Positions 17,395-25,924 of a stretch of DNA of 43,549 nucleotides are shown in pieces (positions within the stretch are counted from its first letter, which is position 1; the number at the start of each line of letters is the position of its first letter). Where the stretch lies: NCBI GenBank assembly GCA_020350565.1, contig CP070718.1:2394590-2438138 (forward strand). The letters run 5' to 3'. Both the position numbers and the translations under genes were made by a program. The stretch is from Phycisphaerales bacterium (GTDB taxonomy: Bacteria; Planctomycetota; Phycisphaerae; UBA1845). The notes beneath the pieces were generated by a model. That model saw nothing but the letters and a program-made list of their open reading frames with translations. It was not told where the DNA came from and ran no database searches.

Positions 17395-17699
17395 AAATCG
17401 GTCCGCTGTAATGCGTGCATTGAAGCAGGTGATCGGAACGGCTCGGGGTGACCTTTCGGTCATCGAGCAGCAGCGGCCATGGGGCGGCTCAGATAGCTTC
17501 CGTGAGCCGCAGGCTCGCCTGTGGCGAAACCGGCATTGATGCTCGTGCGCGTGGCGGCAGTGCGATTGGGGGGAGCATGGCCGCGCAAGGGCGTGGTCGA
17601 GCACAATGGCCCAAGAAGCGTGCTTTCCGTGAGGGGAAAGAGGCTGTGAAGGCCGGTCCGACGGTCACCGTTGTGAGCGTCTGGTCGGCCTTGTTTTTT
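17395..17699 (+). ncRNA. Candidate structured non-coding RNA of about 300 nt
   Basis: Between a promoter-like pair and a strong terminator the sequence has consecutive hairpins: TGACC-TTTC-GGTCA near 17450-17465, an 8-bp stem GCGGCTCA / TGAGCCGC with 11-nt loop (17484-17510), an AGGC/GCCT stem straight after it, then the terminator. None of the open frames across it looks coding. I checked by eye for tmRNA, RNase P and SRP core motifs and saw none. It could instead be a long ggt 3' UTR. Identity is unknown. Confidence 0.35.
17649..17699 (+). terminator. Strong intrinsic terminator
   Basis: A 15-position stem (17649-17663 with 17678-17692) has thirteen Watson-Crick pairs, wobbles and one mismatch, and is followed by G and six Ts (17694-17699). 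It faces the plus strand, 390 nt after the ggt stop. Confidence 0.8.
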
Positions 17700-17887
17700 G
17701 GCGCGATCGGCCCCGGCATGCGTGCTGTTGCTCGGACACATTTCAAGCGTGTCGCGACTCGGATGGCGCAGGCTTTTCCCTCGGCGAATCACGTATGCCT
17801 GTGCAGTGAGGCCCGCCAATGCAAACGCCCGGTCACGTCGTGGCGCTGGGGTTGTGGCTGAATGGGGGCGGACGGCCTGTGTTGTTC

Positions 17888-18718
17888 TCAGGTCTTTGGG
17901 CCGTTGTGCGAAGGAGACGAGTTCGGAGATCGCCGTTTGGTCTGTGGCGTGCGTCGGCCGTTGTTTTTCCGTTCGTCCTCGTCTGTTTTTCCGTTGTCGT
18001 TTCCGTTGGAGCCCTTCCGCGGCGACAACAGGCCGTATCGATAGCAGATGTCCTCGCCGTTTCCGTGTATCGGGTACTTCCGGTTTCGGGAGAGCTTACG
18101 TTCGAGCAGTTGATGCGCCGTTATGACGTCGGCGCCTTTGGCGACGACTTGTCGAAGTGCAAGGTCGGCGGCCCCGCTGTCCCAATACCCGCATGCGTCC
18201 GTGATGATGCTCACCCTCCGATTTCTCGCCAAGAGTCCCAATGCAAGTACCTTGATGGATCGCTCGAGCCCGATGCCGAACAGGATGTACTCCTCCGTTG
18301 GAAGCTGGGTGAGAAAGCGATCCGCCTTGGGGTTGCCCAGGAGGTCGTCCTGGCGTTTGCGGAAAATGACCTGTTGATGAACGGTAAACAGATCGAGGGG
18401 AACCGAGAGCGTGTTATCGAATTCGACGATCGTATGACACGGCAGGACGGTGAAGTCGACTTTCTGTTGGCCCGCGCTTCCGTCGAGGCAGTTGACGGGC
18501 TCGTTGCACCCGAGCAGCTCGTAGGCGCGATGCGCGGCGATGGAGGAAATCACCGGCGCATAATTGCGTTTGGCCCAGGCGATGACGCAACGCAGCGCGG
18601 GAATAAGTTCGTTGGAGTTGGCGACGGGATAAGCACCGTTAAGATGGAGGAAGTCAGTTTGCGTGTTCAGGTCGACCAGAACACATTCAAGTGTCAGCGA
18701 CTTGGTACGCCTCACCAT
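17888..18718 (-). CDS. Isochorismatase-like protein with Ser in place of the nucleophilic Cys
   Basis: Residues 10-205 follow the isochorismatase/nicotinamidase fold: VLVDLNTQTDF with Asp16 as the first catalytic residue, VIFRKRQDDLL with the lysine around 121, and GIGLERSIKVLALGLLARNRRVSIITDACG, where family members read GxATDxCVxxTAxDA. Ser154 replaces the nucleophilic Cys, so hydrolase activity is doubtful. Residues 205-276 are a basic, Asn/Ser/Lys-rich tail of low complexity. The ATG at 18718 has GAGG close upstream. The antisense frame is also long, but carries no family signature. It is a single gene on the minus strand. Confidence 0.75.
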   Translation of the reverse strand: MVRRTKSLTLECVLVDLNTQTDFLHLNGAYPVANSNELIPALRCVIAWAKRNYAPVISSIAAHRAYELLGCNEPVNCLDGSAGQQKVDFTVLPCHTIVEFDNTLSVPLDLFTVHQQVIFRKRQDDLLGNPKADRFLTQLPTEEYILFGIGLERSIKVLALGLLARNRRVSIITDACGYWDSGAADLALRQVVAKGADVITAHQLLERKLSRNRKYPIHGNGEDICYRYGLLSPRKGSNGNDNGKTDEDERKNNGRRTPQTKRRSPNSSPSHNGPKT

Positions 18719-19801
18719 GCCTCATCCCCCCCATGCAGGCCCGACTGCGAGAATGCGGCCAAGACTCAGACTGTTATTTCACGAGCGAAGCGCGAAGCAT
18801 TGAGGCGTGAGGCTTCCCTCCTCCTCCCACTCCCCACGGTCACGGACGAATCGTCCGGACGCTTCGCTTTCGCCCCAAGTGTAGCCGCAAATCCGCACGA
18901 AGGCGACCCACTCAAAAAAAGTTCGTAACCTGTTTTTAAAAAATAGGTTAGGCGCAGACGCACGACCGATAAACTCTCCCCATTTGTCAATCTGAGCCCA
19001 CGACGCGCCGAAGGTTTAAGTGGCTTGCCAAGGTGCGGCAGTGTTGTTGTTGACAGGAGCCTGTCACTCGGTGTCCTGGGCTTACCTCGGGGAGCGACGG
19101 GGATGCGCAGAGGATTGTGAATTCTTGGCAGTACTGGCAGGGGCGACCTGCTCTTCGCTACGGACGTCGGGCCCATCTCTCGACCCCGCATGTACGTCGC
19201 TTGGGAGGCTGTCGAACGGGCGAAAGGCATGGGCGATATTGCCCCGTTTCAGCCGGCGCGGCTGGGATCTTCCAGACTTGCCGCGTGGTGTGCGGTGGGC
19301 TCGATTCGAGGGCCATATCAGCTCTGATCCTGCTTCGTGCGGTTGTCTGTCGAAGGTGTGAGAGATTTCTGGTGCGCAACGATGGCTTGTGATCTCTGGC
19401 ACGAAGGTGTAGGCGGGGCGGTCGCTGACTGTGGCGGAATAACGGGGGCAACCTTATCGGGCGGGTGTCGGCGGCGCGTCCGACATGGTTGTGTTCGCAC
19501 TCTCGCGGTAAGTAGGGCCGCTTGAATCGTCGTACCCTTCAGCCTGTGGCGCATGACTTGCGTGCGAAGCGGCGGAAGAGGCGCGAATGCTTTGGTGGAG
19601 CCGGTCCTGCTGAGAAGTCGATAATAATCGGGTTATCGGACAGTGCGCGGGAATTGACCGAAACTGGTCTGAGTCCTTACGGCAACCGATGAAACACGAG
19701 ACCCGTTCGACCGCGCGTTCCCGCGTGAGGAACGATGCGAGGTCGTGCGGGTTCCGTGTGCCAGGACATCTCCAGTCTCAAGAAGGAAAGCGCCGACTGT
19801 C
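18719..19801. other. Long intergenic region (1.08 kb) with palindromes
   Basis: This divergent region separates the isochorismatase-like gene from the propeller lipoprotein. Open frames on both strands lack a family match, ribosome-binding site or coding character. Visible structures are a 7+1+7 palindrome CGGACGA-A-TCGTCCG (18843-18857), a 12-bp AT-rich hairpin (18926-18950) and a palindrome TGACAGG-AG-CCTGTCA (19051-19066). It may hold promoters and operators, but I cannot assign more. Confidence 0.4.
18926..18950. repeat. AT-rich hairpin upstream of the isochorismatase-like gene
   Basis: TAACCTGTTTTT pairs with AAAAATAGGTTA to give about twelve base pairs in a GC-rich region. As DNA it is a near-palindrome; as RNA it forms a tight hairpin with a minimal loop. 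It lies 208 nt upstream of the minus-strand start. Its role is unknown. Confidence 0.5.
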
Positions 19802-20998
19802 ATGAGCAGCATCCTTTGCAAAGCGAATCGGTCTCGTGATTCGTGGTTGGGCATCGCCGTCCTGACTCTGTTGTGGACCGGCTGTGCGCACCATGATAAC
19901 GATCCCATGAAAACGGCCCGTGATGACCGTTCGGGGGGATCAGGACAATCACGCTCCGTGTTGGCGGCAATGAAGGCCGGGCGGGTCGACATGTTTGGCG
20001 AGGTTTCGGAAGGACTTGTCGGCGATTACTTCGCACGATCTGCTGTTTCCTTGCGCCAACACACCTTTATCGAAGAGGGCGGCGATTATGACCCTGACCT
20101 TTCGCCGGACGGCAAACGCATGGTTTTCTCGTCGACCCGGCATAACTTGAATCCGGATTTGTACGTGAAGAATGTCGACGGCGTCGCGGTGACGCAGTTA
20201 ACCAGCGACGCCAGCTCAGACGTTCAGCCGGCGTTCGATCCTTCGGGCCGGCTTGTCGCGTTCGCCAGTGATCGCGGTGGAAGCTGGGACATCTGGGTTG
20301 TTTCCGTCGACGGCAGCCGACCGATTCAGGTGACGAACGGTCCGGGGGATGAGTTGCACCCTAGCTGGTCGAATGACGGCCAAAGGCTCGTTTTTTGCAG
20401 TCTTCCTACCGGCGGAGGCCAATGGGAGTTGTGGATTGCCGACGCCATGGCCGGCGGGTCGCAGACGTTCATCGGCTATGGGCTGTTTCCGGACTGGTCG
20501 CCCAGGGATGACACCATTTTGTACCAGCGTGCTCGCGTCCGGGGGACAAGGTGGTTCAGCCTGTGGACGCTGGAGCTGATCGATGGGGAGCCGAGTTATC
20601 CGACCGAAGTTGCTTCAAGCTCGGCCCATGCGATGATCCTGCCGACGTGGAGCTCGGACGGGGAGTGGATTGCTTATACGGCGGTTGCCCCTGATCCCGC
20701 GGGCGTCATCGAGCGGCCCCAGGTTGGCGAAGTCTCCGACATTTGGATGATGAGGGCTGATGGGCGCTCGCGTACGCGACTCACCGACGGTTTCGCCGGT
20801 AATTACGGTGCGACGTTCGATAATCTGAGACGCATCTACTTTACTTCAGGACGAGCGGGGCATGAGAACGTCTGGTCCCTGGTGCCATCGAAGGCGGTCC
20901 CTTATATCCCCGAGTCCGGGCGAATTACAGGGACACCGGACCGGCGGAATATGGCATCGACGGTGATCGAGCCGACGACGGGGCAAGAAGGCGAATAG
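19802..20998 (+). CDS. TolB-like (PD40) beta-propeller lipoprotein
   Basis: The 398-aa protein begins with a charged N-region and LGIAVLTLLWTGC, a lipobox-like signal with the Cys likely lipidated. From about residue 85 it carries repeated PD40/WD40-like blades: DYDPDLSPDGKRMVFSST, DVQPAFDPSGRLVAFASD, ELHPSWSNDGQRLVFCS, LPTWSSDGEWIAYTA, GATFDNLRRIYFTSGR. This is the TolB propeller pattern, used for protein docking in the periplasm. The ATG at 19802 is 14 nt after AAGGA, a rather long spacing. It leads a group with a second lipoprotein, a small protein and xerC. No TolA/Pal genes are adjacent, so the Tol role is only a possibility. Confidence 0.8.
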   Translation: MSSILCKANRSRDSWLGIAVLTLLWTGCAHHDNDPMKTARDDRSGGSGQSRSVLAAMKAGRVDMFGEVSEGLVGDYFARSAVSLRQHTFIEEGGDYDPDLSPDGKRMVFSSTRHNLNPDLYVKNVDGVAVTQLTSDASSDVQPAFDPSGRLVAFASDRGGSWDIWVVSVDGSRPIQVTNGPGDELHPSWSNDGQRLVFCSLPTGGGQWELWIADAMAGGSQTFIGYGLFPDWSPRDDTILYQRARVRGTRWFSLWTLELIDGEPSYPTEVASSSAHAMILPTWSSDGEWIAYTAVAPDPAGVIERPQVGEVSDIWMMRADGRSRTRLTDGFAGNYGATFDNLRRIYFTSGRAGHENVWSLVPSKAVPYIPESGRITGTPDRRNMASTVIEPTTGQEGE

Positions 20999-21204
20999 AA
21001 GTGGCTGTTTGAATCCGGGGCTCTTTTCAGACGAAAGGCGTCCCGTCATTTGGACGATGAGGGGATAGGTGTCCGCGCGGGCGCTGCGGACCGGGCTGGA
21101 TGCCGGTCGCGGTGCGATGGCCGATAGAAGCGGCGGTGCAGCCCGGGTCATGGATGGCCGATATGAAGAGCGAGCGTGATATGGGGTGGAGGGGGACGCC
21201 CCCC

Positions 21205-21942
21205 ATGTCGATGCCAGCCGGCGTTGGCGTTTGGCTGGTCGTTGCGGGCATCATGACGGCGCTGGGGTGTGCCGGACGGGAGAAGGCCATCGGGCCTGTG
21301 AGCATCCCCAATCGGACGGTTGGTCCGATGACCGTTGCGGTGGCACCGGCGCTGAACCAGAGCGGGTCGCTGGACTTCGACTCGAGCCGGTTTGCGGACC
21401 TGATGGCCCGCGAATTGAGTTATGCCGAGGGGGTCAAGGTGGTGCCGGTGAATCGGGTGCTGGCCTTGCTCGGCGCGCAAGGGGTGGGCGAGGTTCGATC
21501 GCCCGAGCATGCCATGGAGTTGGCACGCCTTCTGGGGGTGGACGGACTTCTGGTTTTTGTGGTGACCGAGTATGACCCTTACGAGCCACCGATCATCGGA
21601 ATCACCTGTCAACTGTACGGAACGAGGCCTCTGGCGCCACTCGGGGGCATGGACCCGGTCGTTTTGTCACGTCAGGCGAGGGATTATACGCCTGCCGGGG
21701 AGACAAGGACGCGGGGACTTCTGGCAGAAACTCAGCGCTTTTTCGACGCCTCACACGAATCAGTCGTTGATGGGGTTCGAGAATTTGCCGAAAAACGAGG
21801 AGCGGGCGGCAGTCCCTACGGCTGGCGGCTGTATTTGGTCAGCCAACAGCATTTCATGGAGTACTGCTGCCACGCGACGATACGATCACTGCTGAGCAGT
21901 GACGATAGCCCGGCAGGCGAGTGTGCACGCCGCGAAGGGTAG
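21205..21942 (+). CDS. CsgG/LpoB-like lipoprotein, function unknown
   Basis: The 245-aa start at 21205 (GGAGGGGG, 9-nt spacer) gives a lipoprotein signal MSMPAGVGVWLVVAGIMTALGC. The body reads MTVAVAPALNQSG, FDSSRFADLMARELSYAEGVKVVPVNRVLALL, MELARLLGVDGLLVFVVTEYDPYEPPIIGITCQLY, which matches the alpha/beta pattern of CsgG, LpoB and GNA1162-type lipoproteins that read envelope state or dock to cell-wall enzymes. The frame is open upstream to 21100, but without a signal peptide. It precedes a 68-aa gene by 7 nt. The family call rests on fold-like pattern only. Confidence 0.7.
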   Translation: MSMPAGVGVWLVVAGIMTALGCAGREKAIGPVSIPNRTVGPMTVAVAPALNQSGSLDFDSSRFADLMARELSYAEGVKVVPVNRVLALLGAQGVGEVRSPEHAMELARLLGVDGLLVFVVTEYDPYEPPIIGITCQLYGTRPLAPLGGMDPVVLSRQARDYTPAGETRTRGLLAETQRFFDASHESVVDGVREFAEKRGAGGSPYGWRLYLVSQQHFMEYCCHATIRSLLSSDDSPAGECARREG

Positions 21943-21949
21943 GGAGGCC

Positions 21950-22156
21950 ATGAGCGTCATTCGTCAGCTTTCGCTGGTAAAGGGAGGTGACCGGTTCGTC
22001 TTTCGCTATCCGCCGGGGCATGAGGCGGAGGTGATTGACGCCTTCGCCGAACTGGCGGACGATCAGGAGAGCCAGTTTGACTGGTTTGACGCGGCCGTCC
22101 TCAGTTACCAGATGGGTCGACGATTGGAGACGGAGCTCGATCAGATAGCTAGGTAG
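21950..22156 (+). CDS. Conserved-looking 68-aa protein, function unknown
   Basis: MSVIRQLSLVKGGDRFVFRYPPGHEAEVIDAF continues into AELADDQESQFDWFDAAVLSYQMGRRLETELDQIAR. The protein is acidic, soluble and without a signal or membrane segment; the aromatic-rich DWFDAAVLSYQMGRRL ending looks conserved. The start is preceded by GGGAGG very close (2-nt spacing to the ATG), and it follows the lipoprotein stop by 7 nt, so it is coupled to it. It lies 83 nt before xerC. I think similar small proteins occur in other planctomycetes, but cannot confirm it here. Confidence 0.7.
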   Translation: MSVIRQLSLVKGGDRFVFRYPPGHEAEVIDAFAELADDQESQFDWFDAAVLSYQMGRRLETELDQIAR

Positions 22157-22239
22157 CTCTTTCACACGGGCCGGGGCTACCGGGTCCAGGACCGGGGCCG
22201 GCAAGAAGTGGGTGTTTCGCCGAATTGCAAGATGCGATA

Positions 22240-23262
22240 ATGACACAAAACCCATTGATCGACGAGTTCCTGAACTACTTGAAGTTCGAGCGGCACTTCT
22301 CGCCGCATACCGCGAAGTGTTACGCGGCCGACTTAGCGCAGTTCTGTGCGTTTCTCGTCGGGGCGAAGCAACAGGCGGGTGCGGGCCAGCGCTTCACAGA
22401 GGGCGGCGCGGCGCCATCGGCTCACCAGGCCGTCTCAGGCCAGACTCAGCAGCCGCCAACGGCGTCAACCGCCGTGATGGTCGAGGCTGACCTCGGTCAT
22501 CGCCTACGGGAGGTGACGCCCGAACAGGTGAAGTCCTTCCTGGCCTTCTTGGCGAGCCAGAGTTATTCCAAGTCCACCATTGCAAGAAAACTGGCTACGC
22601 TTCGCAGCTTCTACAAGTTCTGCGTGCGGCGCGAGTACGTTTCGACCCACCCGCTCACTACGATTCGCACGCCGAAACAGGAGAAGTCGCTGCCGCGGTT
22701 CCTCGAGGTTGAGCAGATCAACACGCTGCTGTCGACGCCGGATGCAAGCACGCTTCTGGGTTGCCGTGACCGGGCGATGCTCGAGGTGCTGTATTCGACG
22801 GGCGTCCGCGTGAGTGAGCTTGTGGCGCTCAACATCGAAGACGTGGATTTCAACGCACGGACCATTCGCGTGCGAGGCAAGGGTAAGAAGCAGCGGATTT
22901 CGCCGGTGGGTCCCACGGCGATGGCGGCGCTGAAGCGGTACCTGGAGATGCGTCGTGCGGATGCGCGCAGCGCGTCCTTTGACCAGCAGGCACTGTTTGT
23001 CAACAAGCACGGCCAACGGATCAGCACGCGAAGCGTCCGCCGCAAGCTGGACAAGTACCTGGCCGAGTGCGGTCTCGATCCGGCGATCAGCCCGCATACC
23101 CTGCGGCACAGCTTCGCCACGCATATGCTCAGCAATGGTGCCGACCTGCGGAGCGTGCAGGAGCTTTTGGGCCATCAGTCGCTTTCGACCACGCAAGTTT
23201 ACACACACCTGACGACACCGCGGCTGAAAGCCGCTTATGATGAGGCACACCCGAGGTCCTGA
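22240..23262 (+). CDS. xerC: Tyrosine recombinase XerC/XerD
   Basis: Xer recombinases resolve chromosome dimers at dif. The 340-aa product has the core-binding SAM-like N-terminal domain (LIDEFLNYLKFERHFSPHTAKCYAADLAQF) and the complete catalytic set: Arg190 (STGVRVSELV), Lys214 (VRGKGKK), His286 and Arg289 (HTLRHSF), His312 (LLGHQSLSTT) and Tyr321. It is about 40 residues longer than usual because of a Gly/Gln/Ala-rich insertion at residues 43-85 within the N-terminal domain. The ATG at 22240 is chosen over a TTG at 22225. No mobile-element features flank it, so a housekeeping role is likely. Whether it is XerC or XerD cannot be told. Confidence 0.9.
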   Translation: MTQNPLIDEFLNYLKFERHFSPHTAKCYAADLAQFCAFLVGAKQQAGAGQRFTEGGAAPSAHQAVSGQTQQPPTASTAVMVEADLGHRLREVTPEQVKSFLAFLASQSYSKSTIARKLATLRSFYKFCVRREYVSTHPLTTIRTPKQEKSLPRFLEVEQINTLLSTPDASTLLGCRDRAMLEVLYSTGVRVSELVALNIEDVDFNARTIRVRGKGKKQRISPVGPTAMAALKRYLEMRRADARSASFDQQALFVNKHGQRISTRSVRRKLDKYLAECGLDPAISPHTLRHSFATHMLSNGADLRSVQELLGHQSLSTTQVYTHLTTPRLKAAYDEAHPRS

Positions 23263-23599
23263 CGGGCACTTAGCCGCGAGAGACCGCTCGGTTTACATTC
23301 GATGAAACAATGCGGGCCGCAACCTTTCATGTTGCGGCCTTTCTCTTGCGCTCGGCTGGCATGCCCGGAGGCCGGAGCATGCCCACGTCCCGGTGCACCG
23401 GCACGCAGGCACGCCGTCCGCTTATACCGCGCCCGTCGCCAGACGATTTGGCATCTTACTTCTCCGTCGTATGATAGCGGCACCTGATGCGCTCTTTGAG
23501 TTCTGACGGCCCGGCCCTGTCCCGCGGCCTGTTGAGGCCCTTTGAGCGGCGTCGGGCGTTCAGCGGCGTGGTTTGTCCGCAGAGAGGAGCTGTCCATCC
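23263..23599. other. Intergenic region with xerC terminator
   Basis: Contains the terminator at 23315-23342 and then about 250 nt leading to the peptidase gene. GCCCGTCGCC-type GC-rich stretches are present, but I see no clear promoter or gene. Confidence 0.5.
23315..23342 (+). terminator. Intrinsic terminator after xerC
   Basis: A perfect 9-bp stem GGCCGCAAC / GTTGCGGCC (23315-23323 and 23331-23339) with a 7-nt loop is followed by TTT and a pyrimidine-rich tail. It closes the plus-strand group that ends with xerC. Confidence 0.85.
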
Positions 23600-25924
23600 A
23601 TGTTGCGTGTCTTCTGTTTGGTCGCATGCACGATCGCGCAGGTGGAGCCTTCTGGAGTTGGAGCAGGTGAGCCGGTCGCGCAGTCTACTTCGAACAGTGA
23701 ACGCCTGCCGACGGAGGTCGCTGACCCCTTGGCGGAGCGATTGAAGAATCCTTCGCCTGACGTGCCTGCGCAATGGCTGACTCTGGCCGAGCGGACCGGG
23801 TTTCGTCAGACGCCGCGTTACGAACCGACGATCGCGTATTGTCGTCGACTGGCGGATTCGTCCGAATGGATCGATTACCGGTCGTTTGGAACAAGCCCGG
23901 AGGGGCGCGAGATGCCGCTGCTCATTGCGTCCAAGGATCAGGCGTTTGATCCGGCGGCGGCCAAAGGCACCGGCAAGCCGATCGTCTTCGTACAAGCCTG
24001 TATTCACGCCGGAGAGTGTGCTGGAAAAGACGCCTGCCTGATGCTGCTTCGCGACATCGTGATCACCCAAACGCGCAGCGCGCTGCTGGATCATGTGACT
24101 CTGCTCGTTGTTCCTATCTTCAACGTCGATGGGCACGAACGTTTCAGCGCCCATTCTCGCATCAATCAGAACGGTCCCGACGCCATGGGCTGGCGCGTCA
24201 CTTCGCGGAACCTGAACCTCAATCGTGATTATATGAAGGCCGACGCGGCCGAGATGCGGGCGTGGCTGGCTTTGTGGAATGCGTGGCGACCCGATCTGCA
24301 CTTCGATCATCACTCGACCGACGGCGGTAACTGGCAATACGACATCTTGTTCGTAACGGACAGCCACGAAGCGGCCTCGCCGCACGTGGTGCGTTGGCTG
24401 AGGGAGGAAATCAAACCCAGGCTCGTTCCCGCCCTTGAGACCGATGGACACGTGCCGATGACCTATTTCGGTCTGCAGGATTCAAAGGACCCTTCCCAGG
24501 GGATTCGCTCGGGCGGGTTTGGGCCTCGCTATGCGACGGGGTATTGCACGATCCGCAATCGGCCGTCGTTTCTTGTTGAGACGCACTCGATCAAATCGTA
24601 CCGCACGCGTGTGATAGGCCACTACAACTTCATGCGGCATGTTCTGGAACTGGTGAACGGCAGCCCGGATTCGTTACTCGAAGCCGTTCGCCATGCGGAT
24701 GAGGAGACGAAGCAACTGGGATTGCGGTTCGATCCCGAACGCCGATTACCGGTGGCTATTGGCCGGACGGATCAGTCCGAGCCTTTCACCTTCAAGGGCT
24801 TCGCCCATCGTACGGAGCGGAGCGACATCTCGGGCGACGCCCGCATCATTTACGATGAGACAAAGCCGATTGAATTCGACACGATCTGGTACCACGGCAC
24901 GAAAGTCACGAAGGAAGTAGCGCCGCCGCTGGCGTACGTCATCCCGCTCCAGTGGAAGGAAGTGATCGAGCTTGCCGAGGCCCATGGGCTGCACGTGCGG
25001 CGACTCACCGAACCGCTGACCGCGGAGTTCGAGACTTACCGTTTCGAGGAAGTGGAGTATCCTTCCAGACCGTACGAGGGCCGCTCCGGACCGCGGTATA
25101 AGACGGTTCCTATCAAAGAGACGCGTACGTATGTGCCCGGATCGGCGCTCGTTCCGCTCGATCAAATGGACGCTAAGGTCGCGGTATTCCTCTTCGAGCC
25201 GGAAGCGCCCGATTCGCTCGTATCCTGGGGGTTCTTCAACGCGATCTTTGAGAGAAAGGAATACGCCGAACCTTACGTTCTCGAGACGCTCGCCCGGCGG
25301 ATGCTGAAGGAGGATCCCAAGCTGCGCGAGGAGTTCGAGGCCAGGCTTCGTTCGGATGACGAGTTCGCCTCGAATGCCCGGGCTCGGCTCTATTTCTTTT
25401 ACGAGCGTTCCCCGTATTGGGACGACCGCCAGAACATCTACCCTGTGGCACGGATTACCGAGCCGCTCGAGGTCTTGACCGGAGGGCCGGAGAAGGAGCT
25501 GGAGACGGTGGAAGTGCCTCCACCCGGGCCGGGAGAGGAGCTTTCGATCGTCGAGGATCGCTGGGAAGATGGCACGCTCCGCCTTCGCAAACATGCCCTC
25601 CGACAGGCGGATGGCAAGGTCGTTAATCATGGACGTTACACCCGTTGGCACAAGAACGGCCGGAAGGAGTACGAGGCTGTTTTCATTCGAGGCGATAAGC
25701 ACGGCGTTGCGATCAGTTGGCACAGAAACGCCCGGAAGTGGTCCGTGGAGCGCTACCGCGATGGCAAACGGCACGGCATCAGCACCACTTGGGATGAGGA
25801 AGGCCGCAAACGCAAGGAGGAGAGCTTCTACGACGGCCAACCTCACGGCACGTGGACCGTCTGGGACAGCAAGGGCCGGATCAAGTGGCAGGGCAAGTTC
25901 GAGCACGGCAAACCGAAGTCGTGA
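23600..25924 (+). CDS. Exported M14-family metallocarboxypeptidase with C-terminal MORN-type repeats
   Basis: The 774-aa start at 23600 has AGGAG 10 nt upstream and a short signal-like N-terminus. The M14 domain spans about residues 70-370: zinc ligands His136 and Glu139 (HAGE) and His237 or 238 (FDHHSTDG), substrate Asn208-Arg209 (LNLNRDY), and the catalytic Glu327 in FLVETHS. It should remove C-terminal residues from peptides outside the cytoplasm. Residues 676-774 hold four repeats of about 24 aa of MORN_2 type, each with a GxxxxW...GR/AR pattern ending in DGxxH or similar. This pairing is unusual. The peptide transporter gene follows 232 nt downstream. Confidence 0.88.
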   Translation: MLRVFCLVACTIAQVEPSGVGAGEPVAQSTSNSERLPTEVADPLAERLKNPSPDVPAQWLTLAERTGFRQTPRYEPTIAYCRRLADSSEWIDYRSFGTSPEGREMPLLIASKDQAFDPAAAKGTGKPIVFVQACIHAGECAGKDACLMLLRDIVITQTRSALLDHVTLLVVPIFNVDGHERFSAHSRINQNGPDAMGWRVTSRNLNLNRDYMKADAAEMRAWLALWNAWRPDLHFDHHSTDGGNWQYDILFVTDSHEAASPHVVRWLREEIKPRLVPALETDGHVPMTYFGLQDSKDPSQGIRSGGFGPRYATGYCTIRNRPSFLVETHSIKSYRTRVIGHYNFMRHVLELVNGSPDSLLEAVRHADEETKQLGLRFDPERRLPVAIGRTDQSEPFTFKGFAHRTERSDISGDARIIYDETKPIEFDTIWYHGTKVTKEVAPPLAYVIPLQWKEVIELAEAHGLHVRRLTEPLTAEFETYRFEEVEYPSRPYEGRSGPRYKTVPIKETRTYVPGSALVPLDQMDAKVAVFLFEPEAPDSLVSWGFFNAIFERKEYAEPYVLETLARRMLKEDPKLREEFEARLRSDDEFASNARARLYFFYERSPYWDDRQNIYPVARITEPLEVLTGGPEKELETVEVPPPGPGEELSIVEDRWEDGTLRLRKHALRQADGKVVNHGRYTRWHKNGRKEYEAVFIRGDKHGVAISWHRNARKWSVERYRDGKRHGISTTWDEEGRKRKEESFYDGQPHGTWTVWDSKGRIKWQGKFEHGKPKS

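Larger units (their letters stand above)
17258..17887. other. Intergenic region carrying a probable structured RNA
   Basis: This 630-nt stretch lies between convergent ggt and the isochorismatase-like gene. It has no convincing protein gene, but shows a promoter-like pair (17360-17388), several stable hairpins and a strong intrinsic terminator at 17649-17699, too far from ggt to be its simple terminator. See the ncRNA entry. Confidence 0.5.

Noticed and set aside
17819-18928. Long plus-strand frame (369 aa) antisense to the isochorismatase-like gene
   Set aside because: It has no recognisable domain or ribosome-binding site, and the opposite strand carries clear isochorismatase motifs.
18766-19402. 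Minus-strand frames of 154 and 106 aa in the 1.08-kb gap
   Set aside because: Arg/Ser/Pro-rich composition, no ribosome-binding site and no family signature.
22240-23262. Xer-type recombinase as mark of an integrated element
   Set aside because: The neighbours are housekeeping-like, with no attachment repeats, tRNA or phage genes, so a chromosomal Xer is more likely.
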